From positions 3,575,001 to 3,639,000 of the forward strand of contig JAPYXD010000466.1 of NCBI GenBank assembly GCA_030998225.1: a DNA stretch of 64,000 bases, written 5' to 3'. The DNA comes from Diplolepis rosae (Eukaryota; Arthropoda; Insecta; Hymenoptera; Diplolepididae). The notes beneath the pieces were generated by a model. It had not been told where the DNA came from and ran no database searches. It saw nothing but the letters and a program-made list of their open reading frames with translations. The stretch's first letter is position 1, and each line of letters starts with the position of its first letter. The translations under genes and the position numbers were made by a program. Shown one piece after another: positions 10,534-22,330 of the stretch.

Positions 10534-11251
10534 TAGGGATAAGCGATCTTCAAAAAAAGAATCGATTCTGAAATTATTGATTCAATTTTATCGATTAATC
10601 GGTAAAAAGATCGACTTTTGAATCGATCTTCAAAAATCGATACCTTTTTCTGTAAATGATAAATTTCTGTAAAATAACCTTTTTTTAAAATGTTTTATAA
10701 CAATTGGAGATATAATTGTTACTTGCATATTTTGTGAATTTAAATTATCAAAATAAAAAAGTGTTAATATCAATAAAATAGGAAATTAGGCTTAAAAAAC
10801 ACACTATATTTGCGTATCAGGAACGTTTTTTATTTTTTAAAATTGCACAATTTCTAAAGCAATGCGTATTATTAGTGATAAAGTTTCTAACATAAATATG
10901 AAGTATTACTATAAAGTTTATAACATTATTATACTTTGAACTTTGCATATCACTTAAAGTATTATTTATGATAAAATGTCTGGCATAAATATGATGTATT
11001 ATTATAAAGTTTATAATATTAATATACTTTGTATATCACATTAAGGATATTCTCGTGGTCGACCCCTTGATCTCACTTTTAAACTAAAAAACAGTTCATA
11101 GGAACAGTTCATGGAAATAGGAAACAGGAAAAAATGAAAGGAGAATCGTTCGTAAAGACCGAAAAAAAATATATCAATCCAACCGATTAATCGAGTAAAA
11201 AAAATCGATCTCCGTAGAATCGAATCGAGATCGCCCATCCCTAATTATAGA
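10526..11251. mobile_element. hAT MITE (10534-11243) with 8-bp TSD
   Basis: The perfect direct repeat ATTATAGA lies at 10526-10533 and 11244-11251. Ends are TAGGGATAAGCGATC and GATCGCCCATCCCTA. Both arms are rich in a GATCGATT-like self-complementary word. The 710-bp centre has no transposase ORF, so it is non-autonomous. Confidence 0.88.
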
Positions 11252-11929
11252 TAAAATACACATAATAAATTATGTGCATATGAGATCTAAATATCTATTA
11301 TATTATTATAAAATATAGTATATTATGTTGATTATTATTTATTACAAACATCTTTGTTCTTAGTGTTTTCAAATACTTATATAGGAATTTAATAAATTCT
11401 TTATATTTGTTACTTTTTTAAATGTACGTTCCTTCCTTATGTGAAAGTTTTATTCATAAAAATGTAATTTTCTCAATTACTGAGAAGTTTTAAAATATAA
11501 AATACAAAATGTCCTATAATAAAATCTAATTTTTCTAACAAAATCAAGATGATATAATTAATACCCGTATTATAATTCAATTTGATAGAATTTCAATAGC
11601 CAATTTTTCTATTATAATATGTAAGACTGATATAATATCAATAATATTGATAATATAAATAAATATTGTATTTTTATTTAATAATCACAATGTAAATATT
11701 AATGTTAAAACGAAGATAACAGAACTTTGATTTCAATTTCTAGCCAGAATTATAAAGACAATTTTCGCCCAAATTCCAAGCATATTACCCTTTATATCAG
11801 TAAAACTTGCTTTAAATAATATTTAAAACTTTCCAGTTTAATGTGTTGTAAAAAATATGATCAAGTAGTTTTTATCCCCAAAAATTTAATTTTTATGCAT
11901 TTTTCCCATGCATTAAAATGAATTCAGGC
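11252..11929. other. AT-rich interval without recognised feature
   Basis: No ORF of note, no inverted ends and no tandem array are visible. It may include the body of the Ty3-2 LTR that begins at 12034 on the minus strand. Confidence 0.4.
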
Positions 11930-12140
11930 CTCATGAACAATCAGCGTCCCTATCGGCAACGGTCAATTCTTGTGACATTTTCGTTTCGCGGATTACGTGC
12001 ATTCTGGCTAAGATGCAGGGGGCTGATCCTGACATAGCTTGGTCTCAAAGCTTGAGCATTAAAACTAATTTCAATCGTCGACTAAAAAATTTCTTTTCTT
12101 GACTGGCCCCAATAAAAATGACAATGAAACTGACTAACCT
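11930..12140 (-). repeat. Ty3-2 3' end and probable LTR start
   Basis: On the minus strand the sequence from 12034 reads TGTCAGGATCAGCCCCC, a plausible LTR start about 110 bp downstream of the integrase stop at 12141. The related plus-oriented block at 10116-10215 supports a repeated LTR-type sequence. No clear polypurine tract and no LTR end were found. Confidence 0.45.
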
Positions 12141-12848
12141 TTAGTTTACATAATCTCTGAACTTAACAGGTTTTTGACGCATTCGAGTTGTTCGGCGTAT
12201 CGTTGCATCTTTAACAAATACGTTTTCATCAACGTCATTTTCGGATTCGTCATCATTGTCGCTGCCATTTGGGCGCCCTTGCCAAATTTTAAGCTGGCTC
12301 ACATGAGCTGTAGTCGGTCGCGTGGATTCGCCTTTAGCTGCTAGATATTGTATTTTATACGTGTCACTCGGCCATACTTCAGTAATCACATACGGGCCCT
12401 TATATCGCGTTTGCAGTTTCGTCGATTCGCCGGTTGCATACTTTGCCGCTTTCACCGCAACAATATCACCGACATCAAATTTTACATTTTTAACTCGTGA
12501 TTTGTCATATCTCTTTTTTGCACGTTGTTGTTCGTGTTCGATATGATCCCTTACTTAGAGTCGAACTTCTACAGGCAGACGATGAGTTTCAGAGCGTTCT
12601 GTTAACTCTCGCGAAAATCCTTCATTAAAACGTGTCGTGTAACCGTAAAGCATCTCAAATGGTGTACGTCCGGTTGTTTTGCTAATTGCGGTATTTAAAT
12701 CTCGCTCAATTTTTGGAACACTGTCGTCCCAGTGACGTCCTTCCTCGTCGGTCTAATTTACTTGAATCGCTGGTAATATCGTCTGATTTAAACGTTCGAC
12801 TTGGCTGTTAGCCTGAGCATGTCGACTCGAATTAAGGGTGTGTTTTAT
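12141..12848 (-). pseudogene. Ty3-2 integrase C-terminal part
   Basis: The minus-strand reading includes HAQANSQVERLNQT (catalytic Glu region), TTGRTPFEMLYG, RAKKRYDKSRVK and a GPYVITEVW motif of the C-terminal domain, ending at 12141. Two nonsense codons interrupt it (near 12557 and 12757). The upstream half lies at 35586-35830, 22.7 kb away. The two halves join in frame when 12849-35585 and one copy of the 9-bp repeat are removed. Confidence 0.88.
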
Positions 12849-13240
12849 ATGATCGTGAAGATGGCACAACAACTGTAAAAAAACTAACTTTTTTTCTATA
12901 GAATCGTTTGATGGTCGTTTGTTGGTGTATGATAGTCAATTTTGGTCGTTTGATAGTCAAAATTAAAATAGTAATCGATGTTTTTAAACTAGGGTGCCAA
13001 CTTCACACTTGCACCACACATTATTTTTAGACTTTGCAACAATTTTCTTTTGAATCGTTTGTTGCTCGTTTGATAGCGTTTGATATTCGATTTTTGTCGT
13101 TTGATAGTCAAAATTCTTGTGACTATTAATATTTTAGAAAAATTATTAGTTAAGGGTCCTAGAGCCCTACTGCTATTAACATGATACTAATGCGCGTGCA
13201 CTCATTCATTAGGCGGGATATTCAAATACCTAGAGTACTG
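12849..13240 (+). repeat. Left terminal inverted repeat of the giant foldback
   Basis: It pairs with 35215-35585. The outer 53 bp are identical, followed by degenerate copies of a TCGTTTGATAGT word near 12905-12960 and 13053-13115. The inner boundary is at the CTAGAGTACTG shared by both arms. Confidence 0.9.
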
Positions 13241-13984
13241 ACTCTTAACAGTACTGTTTAATGTTTTAATAATTAGAAAAACATTTTACTGTGTTATAAA
13301 GTAAGTAAATATATTTTATTATTATTATCTTTTTTGTTTTTTCCTGTACTAAATATGAATTTTGTAGACTTTTGTGATTAAGTCATTAAACAGTTGTCGG
13401 TGAAGCAGAGATTTCGATTTCCTGGTGAGTAAATTTAGCCGTTATTTATTAGCAGACTGTTTAATGCTATAATCATAACAGTAATTAAGCACTGCTTGCG
13501 GATATAAAGTAAGTAAATATATTTAATTATGATTTACTTTGTTAGTTTTTCTGTACCAAAAATAAAATTTGTAGAATATTGTATATTTTTAACGGAATTA
13601 AATGATTGTCGGCGAGACAGAGACCTTTATTTTCTACTGAGTGAAGCTTATAATTATTCAAATCTTTATGTTCAAAATTACGACCAAGATAATCTTTGTA
13701 AAAAAGAGTGAATTTAGTGGTATAGTACAATAAAAATCAGAACATAGAATCATTTTCGTTTTACTGTTATTCGAAGAAAATAAATTGGAATTTTACAGAC
13801 TAAAAACTAAGAAAACAGTTTTTAATTCACCTGAATTCCTTTAGCGATTACAATAAATTCAAATATCTCTATGTAATTGACACCTTGTTGGGCAATTTAC
13901 TCACAAATATTATGGACTAAATTGAAATTGAAAAATATTTATAAACCTAAGATTGTAGTGATTATAAGTTATGGCACTTGGAAA
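13241..13984 (+). repeat. AT-rich interval with diverged tandem duplication
   Basis: Two related blocks (about 13300-13445 and 13502-13650) share AAAGTAAGTAAATATATTT, then a stretch ending in TTGTCGG and a GAGT-like end, spaced about 200 bp apart. Small ORFs on both strands here look like chance. No gene was recognised. Confidence 0.45.
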
Positions 13985-15035
13985 AGCGGACGTACAAAAG
14001 GACGTATGAAAGTGCATATAAAAGTTCGTACAAAAGAACGTGGTGAATTGGGATATAGAATGACGTCCTTTTGTACGTGTTTTTTTACGCCCTTCCCTAT
14101 TGAAAAACTTGACGTAAAAAATAACGTAAAAAATGACGTAAAAAAGGACGTCAAAAATGGCGTAAAAAACGACGTCAAAAATGACATAAAAAACGACGTA
14201 AAAAACGAGGTAAAAAATTGGGACAGTTTTTTACGTCATTTTTGACGTCGTTTTTGTCTTTAAGAAGCCTTACATTTCCTATTACATTTTTGTGACTCCT
14301 TTACGAAATGCCCATTCCACTTTGAAATAAATTATTTTATTATACAATAGTTCTTTTACTGATAAGCATTTCTCAATTACGATACCCAATGAACGACCGA
14401 ATATAAATTGTTAAGGCTACTTAAAGACAAAAAAGTACGTCAAAAACGACATAAAAAACGACGTCAAAAATTAAGTAAAAAACGATGTCAAAAAGTGGGT
14501 TAGTTTTTTACGTCATTTTTTACGTTATTTTTGACGACGTTTTTTACGTAATTTTTCGACTTTAAGAAGCCTTAACAATTTATATTCGGTCGTTCATAGG
14601 ATATCGTAATTGAGAAATGCTTATCAGTAAAAGAACTATTGTATAATAAAATAATTTATTTCAAAGTGGAATGGGCATTTCGTAAAGGAGTCACAAAAAT
14701 GTAATAGGAAATGTAAGGCTTCTTAAAGACAAAAAAGTACGTCAAAAACGACGTCAAAAATGACGTAAAAAACGACGTCAAAAACGACGTCAAAAATGAC
14801 GTAAAAAACGACATAAAAAACGACGTAAAAAACTGTCCCAATTTTTAACTTCGTTTTTTACGTGATTTTTGACGTCGTTTTTTACGTCATTTTTGACGTA
14901 ATTTTTGACGTCGTTTTTTATGTCATTTTTGACGTCGTTTTTTACGTCAAGTTTTTCAATAGGGTTTTGTACGTCTTTTTGTACGTGCTTTGGTACGTTC
15001 TTTTGTAAATTCTTTGGTACGTCATCTTTTCCTAC
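13985..15035. mobile_element. GACGT-word foldback, outer arms plus core 14095-14964
   Basis: The core begins CCCTATTGAAAAACTTGACG at 14095 and ends with its complement at 14964. Arms are arrays of a 12-nt unit (GACGTAAAAAAC and the variant GACGTCAAAAAT). Two inverted copies of a unique block (about 14250-14440 and 14565-14735) lie inside. Outside the core, related GTACAAAAGGACGT words extend the inverted symmetry to about 13985 and 15035. Lys-Asn-Asp-Val and Phe-Thr-Ser ORFs here are translations of the array. Confidence 0.85.
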
Positions 15036-15184
15036 TTTTAAAAAAAATCTCTGAAACACCGGATCGTTATTGGTTTAACCAATTTTATAATTTTGAAATG
15101 AGAAATGAACATAGTTATAGAAAGTACTTTATTGAAATAAAGTAAAGCTGATATCAACTTTCAAAATGGAGGAACAAAGAAAAA

Positions 15185-16469
15185 TTGGAATTATTGATTA
15201 ATATAACGCTAAAAATGACTAAATGTATATTAAATAAATTATGGCAAGAAATGAAACCAGTCACTCGTGTCTACAATGGCCGACAATATTTGACTCTACC
15301 ACCAGGTGTATGGTCTGATATCATACCTGATAATTTTTGGAAGCAGTATCGAATGCCTTGTGCATTTACTTTCAAAAAGGCCACAGTTTCTTTGAATCCA
15401 AGTAGACCCTTTTTGAATATAATAGGAAAGTGCAAGAGCAGCGAGTGTGACAATAAATTTCAAGCCATTGCAGAAAAAGAACCAATTCGTGGTAAAGATT
15501 TGTGGCTTTCTGTATATTTATCTGAAGACACAAGAGACGTTCCTTTTCACGAAGATATTCAGAGACAACTGCGAAATGAAAAACGTAAGGTTATTGGAGC
15601 ACAATTACTAAAAGAAGGAGCTGCTAATTGCAGAAGAAATATTGCTAAAAAATTAATTCAATTAGGAGATGTGAAACCACCTATTTTGTATAGTAGTGAC
15701 GTTTTGCGTAAATTACTGCAAGAATGCAGAGACGAAGAACTAGGTGTCGATCCAAAAGATGGAAGTGACCCAGTTCATATTTTACAAAAGTTAAAATACA
15801 CATCTCCCTACATAGGTTCTATCGTATTTATTGCTTTAGACGAAGTTCAATTGCACTACCTTTTGCCTGAGCAAATTTTTGTTTACAAAGAATACTGCCG
15901 CCTCTTCAAGAACCATGCTAAAGTATGCCTTGACAGTACAGCAAGTCTTGCTACGGCACTGAAGATATTGGACAATATTATATCTCCTGTGATATTTCTG
16001 TTCGAAATAGTGATAAATTTTTATGGCATTACAGTGTCAGTTGGCCAAATGCTTTCTGCATCGCAAGATACCAATACCATTCTTTACTGGCTGAATAAAT
16101 GGTTAGTAAGTGTAGGTATTAAGCATAAGGAAGCTGTTTCAGATTATTCCAAAGCCCTTTTAGGAGGAATCTCTCTATCGTTTAATAATCTTACTCTGAA
16201 AGATTATATGCGAGAATGTTTTTTGTTTTTAACAAATCAAAAAAGTGGACGTCGTCCTGCAGCTACTTTTATCAGAGTTGCCGTAGCACACTTCATAGCT
16301 ATTTTTCGTCGCTTAAAATGCTTTACTGAAGATAATAAAATAATAAAAGATTTTCTTATCCGCTGCATTGCTCTTATGGTATCGTGTGAAGATTTTCACC
16401 GATTTGAAGAAATTTTACTACTGACGTTGACAATTTCAATACATCATTATTGTTTTATAATGGATTGGG
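15185..16469 (+). pseudogene. NOF/MULE-type transposase, catalytic part
   Basis: The ORF is open from 15185 to 16495, about 430 residues. Motifs include LPPGVWSDIIPDNFW, a Cys pair in GKCKSSECDNKFQA, CLDSTASLA (Asp about residue 250), SVGQMLSASQDTNT, AVSDYSKALL (Asp about residue 320), RVAVAHFI and an acidic FEEILLL near residue 415. The order fits a D-D-E MULE transposase of the NOF group, known from Drosophila foldbacks. Assignment rests on recalled family motifs and on the surrounding FB structure. A possible donor GGG|GTAAAA lies at 16470. Confidence 0.65.
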
Positions 16470-16868
16470 GTAAAATAATGTGTTTATTAAAATAATCTGT
16501 GTCACACTAACTTAATAAATTTTCGATACTATATAAACTTAAGAAAAATCTTTATTGTTAAAATTACAAAAAAGAGAGGCAAATCAAGCAGCACAAGCTT
16601 CTCGCTTCGAAGCTGCAACTATAACTGATTGGAACCGAAGTCTTCCCTTCAACGGTCATCTCGTATATTTTTTCTTTGAAAACTTTACAACCAGACTTAT
16701 AATATTCCCACGCTTACAGGAAAAGGCTATTTTCGAATTTCAACCCGCTTTCACTTCGCCATGTTACTTAGCTTACCATAAAACGATCTTCAACATGTGT
16801 CCACTCTGTAAAGCTTTCCCTCTATTTTTTCCTCGATATACCTAGGAAATTTATGACTAAGTATAACT
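16470..16868 (+). other. Gap in the NOF-like gene: intron or decay
   Basis: The transposase frame stops at 16495 and a matching frame resumes at 16869. The interval has no convincing coding signal in frame. A GTAAAA donor at 16470 and an AG at 16879-16880 could delimit an intron, but the phases do not agree, so decay is equally likely. Confidence 0.35.
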
Positions 16869-17150
16869 ATGCTCATTAAGAAAATGGAGGCTACTGGTTT
16901 AAATCTTGACCCGAAAAACCCTAACTGCTTTGTTAATCAAGAACCTGACGCAAACGTGAATATTCTGGAATGGTTTAGAGCCTTAAAACTGAAAGCTGAG
17001 GAAGGTATGGACGTAATACATGCACGAGCTAACGCATACCGCTTACCCAAATTTTATGACCATTTGTGCAGACTAGCTCCAGAATTTGTTATGTGGACAG
17101 CGGTAATGAACAGATTTTTCAAATCAACAAAAATAAATAGCAAAAGATAG
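16869..17150 (+). pseudogene. NOF-like gene, middle segment
   Basis: A 93-residue open stretch ends with LPKFYDHLCRLAPEFVMWTAVMNRFF. This resembles the Trp-containing block that follows the catalytic domain in NOF-like proteins. The frame shifts by one near 17140, and the reading continues as AASAIVTARMRMADKEK in the next segment. Confidence 0.55.
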
Positions 17151-18231
17151 CAGCATCTGCTATCGTCACAGCTCGTATGCGTATGGCCGATAAAGAGAAG
17201 AATCCACAAAATATACCAGACGTTACCAATCAAGTAGTTGATGAGATCGCTAGTGAACTGTCAAGCTGTTTTGACCACAAAAGTCGAATACTTGCACATA
17301 TCAGTTCACTTGATCTCGAAAATGAACGTCTTTCTGTTTCAATTAATAATTGTGAGAATGTCCGAACCGACTCTTGTCAATTATTACTTCCAGATGACCT
17401 AAAAACAGATTTAAAATACCGTAACTGGTTTCAAGAACGTTGCGATTCAGAACCAGACTCGGACATAAATGAGAAGGAAAACTGGCGAAATAAAGGACAA
17501 GAAGAGGATACTTCATTAACGAAGAATATTGTATTGGATGCAAGATCTATCCAAATGATAAATTTGAAAAGTACGGGTCAAGACAATTCTTTCCTAACCC
17601 AGCATTTTGAAAAACCTGATTCTATCTTGAAAGAGAAAGAAAACTGGCGTAATAGATTAAATAAAGATGATGTTTTACTCAATAAAAGTCTTAAGCTTGA
17701 TTCGAAGTTCGAAGAACAGAAATCAAAGAAAAGACAATGCGAGTTAAAAGGTAGGAAGCCTTCGAAATTTTTCAAGCGGTGTCCAGATATTGAAATTCGT
17801 CAAAATACTCCAGCCCTTCAATACTCAAAAAATACAATTATGCTTTTAAAAAATGGAAATAGTTTTATGAAACCCATTGAACTTGACAATCGTAAATTTA
17901 TAGTTCGCGACACATGCCCGTTCGATACTATCAAGAAATATACTTCTGGATTTTTAGAAATTGAGGAAATTCCTGTTTTGTATGTTAATCACCAAATCAT
18001 TGCACAAGAAAGCTTTAAAGCAATTCAAAAATCCATTTTAGAGCCGGATTCAATAACTGAGGAAAAATGCACTCAAGAAAATTGTGGTCTCAGTAGATCT
18101 ATTGAAACGAAAACAAATTATCACCTTTTTATTGAGGCAGATATAAGAAAAAGTACTTCTCTCAAAACTTCAATGACCTGCAAAGTTAAAAATTTTCCAG
18201 TCTATCTAATCCTGCATGGTGAAAAATTCAG
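17147..18231 (+). pseudogene. NOF-like gene, C-terminal segment with protease-type Cys box
   Basis: It is open from about 17141 to 18253. Two related repeats (EKENWRNK and EKENWRNR) occur in an acidic, low-complexity first half. The second half holds VRDTCPFDTIKKY, with Cys at 17915-17917 (residue 247 counted from 17177). This could be the nucleophile of a ubiquitin-specific-protease-like fold. The exon is proposed to end at 18231 before a GTTTGT donor, because joining 18231 to 33408 keeps the frame and yields a USP-like His box. If unspliced, it stops at 18251-18253. Confidence 0.6.
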
Positions 18232-18964
18232 GTTTGTTAAATACTATTCTTAAAAATTTTTTGTTCATTTCTCGTTATTTTGGCATAGGGTCAGATTCTT
18301 TTTATTTCCTTCGAATAAAATTTTCACTATCACATATAAAAATACTCAAAAAGAAAGCAAGGCAAACGTTTCGGCTACATATGGAACCCCTCTTCAGTGC
18401 CATAAATTCAAAGATTAATTAAAAATTTCTTTATTATTAAAGAAGGATGCCAAATTGGTTCTCGATGGCAAAACGCGAACAAGTTTTACATTTATAGAAA
18501 CTTCTCGGGTTTTAATTTCCATGATAACCCCTTTCTAACCATCTTCTATATTCTAATCCTTTACAGAAATTTCTAATCAATCATTGAATTTATGGCACTG
18601 AAGAGGGCCCCCACATGCGGCCGAAATGCCCGCCCCTCTTTCCCTTTGCGCATTTTTGAATCTAATAACAATTTTAATCAAAGAAAATAAGAAGAAACCG
18701 ACCCCATGCCAAAACAACGAGAAATGAACAAAAATTCCATGAACTTGGGTCAATAAAATAATAGACATGTTATCAAACATGTTTTCACTTTGAAAATTAT
18801 AAGGTTTAATGATAAAGAAAATATTGGTGAATGTATGGTAGAATTCCCTTAAATTCTCTGGAAATTCTCAAGTTGTCCGAGAAATTTATAACTCTATTTA
18901 TACCTTTTTAAAGTGACATGTTTGATAACATGTCTGCCACTATATTGACCCATAATTCATAGAA

Positions 18965-20063
18965 CTCCGCCATTGCCGGTCCCAAGCCCGGATGCAACAC
19001 AACCAATACCCGAGACGGCGTTTCGCGGGAGGGCAGCGTCAAACCCAGAGGAACGTGTGAGGCCATGCACGGAGCAGACGCGTCCTGCAGCCCGCCAATG
19101 GTAGTAGCCGAAAGGACTCTGCCAACAGCTGGGCTGTCGTCGTCAGGATGGCCGTCAAGGGAGTCTTATAGACAGACTTTCCCTAGCGGTGGGCCTGCCG
19201 GGCACACGCGTTCGAATGGTCTCTCCTCAACCTTCGGACGCGTGTGGACGCGGTGCGGAGCAAAAAGCATCAGGGGACCTTGAACAGGTTCCTTGATGCC
19301 GCATGAGTGGAAACAGTGTGAATGCGGGGGGGCCCCTTAATCGGGGTATCAACCCAAATGCGCATGCGGCGGTGGCGCTGAACTTCCCTCGTGCCCTTCT
19401 CGCGGTCACATCACAACCACATGCACGATACCGACACCCACACATACAAGTACGAATGCGTTGCCGAGTGAATGGGCTGCGGCCGGCGCCTGGTGGATAT
19501 TCCCGATAGACTAGCCAAGGGAGGAGTAGTAGCCTCCCGACCAGGGTAGGACGCGATGTCAGTACCTTACCTCTGTGGAAGTAATATGGGTAAATGTAAG
19601 TCCCTCCGGTGTTCGGCCGCGAAGGGCAAAGATCCCGTGAAACCACATGTTAAACTGGGAAAACCGCTCACGTTTCTACTGCCTGGAGCCAATTTCGGGG
19701 TTGAAATCATGGACGCCCGGGCGCAGGAATGAAGGATTACCTGGTCAGTATTTCCTTATACCCGACGCTGCGTAGGATAAATCGCACACCGTCTAGCCTG
19801 AAGTCCGGGTCAGGTGTCGGGGCGGACCTGGCACCGCTCGCTCGATAGGGGTGACGTTAAACCTTTAGCATCATTATGGCGCGGGCCTATCCCGTAACCT
19901 TTTTTACTAGCTTCATTTAATGTGCCGATAGGATCGACCATCCGATAAGCCGCTTCTCGGTTTCGGTGCACATAACTAGGGATCTATACAGGCGGGGATA
20001 GTAGCCCTACTGCGGTAGGGCTCCCATGATGGGCGAACCGTCTTAAGACACGACGAAATTAAT
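18965..20063 (+). promoter_or_regulatory. 5' untranslated region of the R1-clade element
   Basis: About 1.1 kb of GC-rich sequence, unlike its AT-rich surroundings, runs from the TSD to the first ORF1 ATG. Small ORFs on both strands are probably chance in GC-rich DNA. In this clade the region usually carries the internal promoter, but no motif was identified here. Confidence 0.65.
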
Positions 20064-21395
20064 ATGAATTTTGAGAATAATAAAAGAGATGAAGCGGTGA
20101 AGGCGCCTGATGCGCACTCACACACTCCTCCAGGGGCTGATGGATGGAAAGACGTCCTTCAGCTCCTGAAGGAGCAAAGTAAGAAAATGGAGAGGTTGGC
20201 CAGGGCTCTCAGCGTTATCCAGCAGGGTATGCTGAGAAACAACCCTGGCCATGTTAAGGACAGTGTGAGTGAGGCTACGGAGGTGTTGAGCGGAATGCTC
20301 AACACCCACAAGTGCTTACTAGAGAGCGGGGTGGAAATCCAGAAAAGGATGGAATCCCACCCCGCCGTCAAAAAGATGGGTATCTTCCGGAGACTGCGCT
20401 CTGCGTCTCTGGGAGATACCCCAAAAAAGCTGACAAAGGGGGAGAAGAGGGTTGCTCCTTCTCCCCCCGAAGATCGGCTTCCCAAGAAAGGGAAGGGCGG
20501 CATATCGCCCACTTACGCTGCGGCCACCAGAAGCCAAACCCCAAAAAAGGATGGGGAATGGCAGCTGGTGGAGAAGAAAAAAAAGAAAAAAAGAAAAAAA
20601 GAGAAGAAAAAAGAGGTTCCTGTGCCATCTGCGCAGGAACCTAAAACAAAGGTGAAGTTGGCGAGGCGCTCTCCGGCCGCACGGTCGGGCGACGCTATCA
20701 GGGTGTCGGCGAAGGATGGAGAGTCCTACGCCGATATCCTGAAGGCTATGAAGGCGAAAGTAAACCCCCAAAACGCAGGGGCGGAGGTCCTCTCCATTCG
20801 GAGAACCAGGAGGGAGGAGATTCTCCTGGTCCTCAGAAAGGGGGGCGACGTCTCGACCTTCGAAAAGGCGCTCGACCAGGCGGTCGGAGAGAAGGCCGAA
20901 GTTAAATCTTTGGTCTCGAAGAGGTCCCTTGAAGTTAGGGACCTCGACGAGACAGTCACAAGAGAAGAGGTTGTTGCCGCGCTTTGCATCGCACTGGGCA
21001 AGCCAGACCTCGGGGACCAGTGCAGGCTGTACAAACGCTTCGGCGGTGTGCAGACTGCGGTGGTCCGTTTAACCGAGGCGGACGCCAGGAGCTTGCTCGG
21101 GCTTGGTAGATTAAGGGTAGGGTGGGTGAACTGCCGCATCCGCGAGCATGTCGAGGTAACACGGTGCTTCAGGTGCCAGGGATATGGCCATGTGTCGCAT
21201 GGCTGCACGATCCCAGGCAGGAAGGATGACTGCTGAAGGTGTGGGGGCGCGTCACACGTGGCCAAGGAGTGCAAGGCTCCCCCTAGGTGCCTGACTTGTA
21301 CTGATAGGGGCGAAAAAGATGTCACCCATGCTTCGGGGAGCGGTTCTTGCCCAATATTTAGGGCGGAGCTCCGGAGGTTGAGGGGTGGAAACTGA
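20064..21395 (+). pseudogene. R1-clade ORF1 (gag-like RNA-binding protein), one nonsense codon
   Basis: The Met at 20064 opens a 390-residue frame with a Lys-rich tract (about residues 170-187) and a first zinc knuckle CFRCQGYGHVSHGC (about 369-382). A TGA at 21234-21236 falls inside the second knuckle, which otherwise continues as RCGGASHVAKEC and a CLTC third motif up to a stop at 21393-21395. This TGA probably replaces the usual Trp codon. ORF1 proteins of this clade coat the element RNA. The final stop overlaps the start of ORF2 by a few bases. Confidence 0.85.
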
Positions 21396-22330
21396 AATTT
21401 GCACAGCTCAACCTCGGGAGACGGAAGGAAGCCCAAAACCTTCTGATGCAGACCGCCAGGGAGAGAGGGGCCGATATGATGCTCATTATTGAGCAACACA
21501 AATGGTCCGAAAACTCTGCTTGGTACCAGGATGCATCAAGGAGGGCTGGGATCCTTGTCTGCAGCCCTGATTTGAGCATCGCGGAGTTCCTGGAGACCGA
21601 CGCGGGGTTCGTTTGGGTGGAGGTGGCGGGGGTACGTGTGTACAGCTGCTACTTCTCCCCCAACGATCCTTTCGAGATCTTCGAGACCCAGATCCTCCTC
21701 CTTGAGGAAAGCCTCAAAGAGGCTAGTGGGCGGTCCCTTATTGCGGGTGACTTTAATAGTAAGTCGCCCGAGTGGGGAGAAGCCCGTCTGGACAGGAGGG
21801 GAATCTTGGTCAGTGAGATGGTCGCCAGGAATGACCTGATTGTATTGAATCAGGGCAGGGATTTTACGTTCAGACGAGGAGCGGGGGGGTCGATTATCGA
21901 CCTCACAATTGCCGCGCCCCGTCTTGCCTCCAGGATAGGCGACTGGTGCGTCCTCGATGTAATAACATTGAGTGACCACCGGTGCATTGAGTTTAGCATC
22001 CAGGAACGGAGTCACCCAGTGAATACGGGAAGGGGCGGCAAGGTAAGGAGCCCCTCCTGGAACACAAAACGGCTCAGCAAAGACAAGCTTCGCGAACATC
22101 TTGAAGAAACCAGGCTCATAGATGAGCTTGGTTGGGCAAGGTCTGCTGGGTCGTTGGAGGACACTGTGCGGGCGGCGAGACTGAAAGTGGTCGCAGCATG
22201 CGACCACTCCATGCCTCGCCGCCGGCACAGGCGTACCGGGGACTCGATGTACTGGTGGAGCGACCAGTTGTCCGCTCAAAGGGTGAACCTCTGCTGCGCG
22301 AGGCATGGAAAAAAGCAAAATCAGCTCTGA
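21386..22330 (+). pseudogene. R1-clade ORF2, endonuclease part
   Basis: The frame opens around 21386 and shows apurinic-type endonuclease motifs in order: QLNLGRRKEAQ, a Glu in IIEQHKW, GDFNSKSPEW, and SDHRCIEF near 21970-21990. This domain nicks the target to prime reverse transcription. The frame ends at 22330 after a frameshift with probable small deletion near 22270; homologous sequence resumes in another frame. Confidence 0.9.

Noticed and set aside
14095..15059. ORFs with Lys-Asn-Asp-Val or Phe-Thr-Ser repeats on both strands
   Set aside because: They are translations of the 12-nt GACGTAAAAAAC array in a foldback; the period is a multiple of three, which keeps them open by chance.
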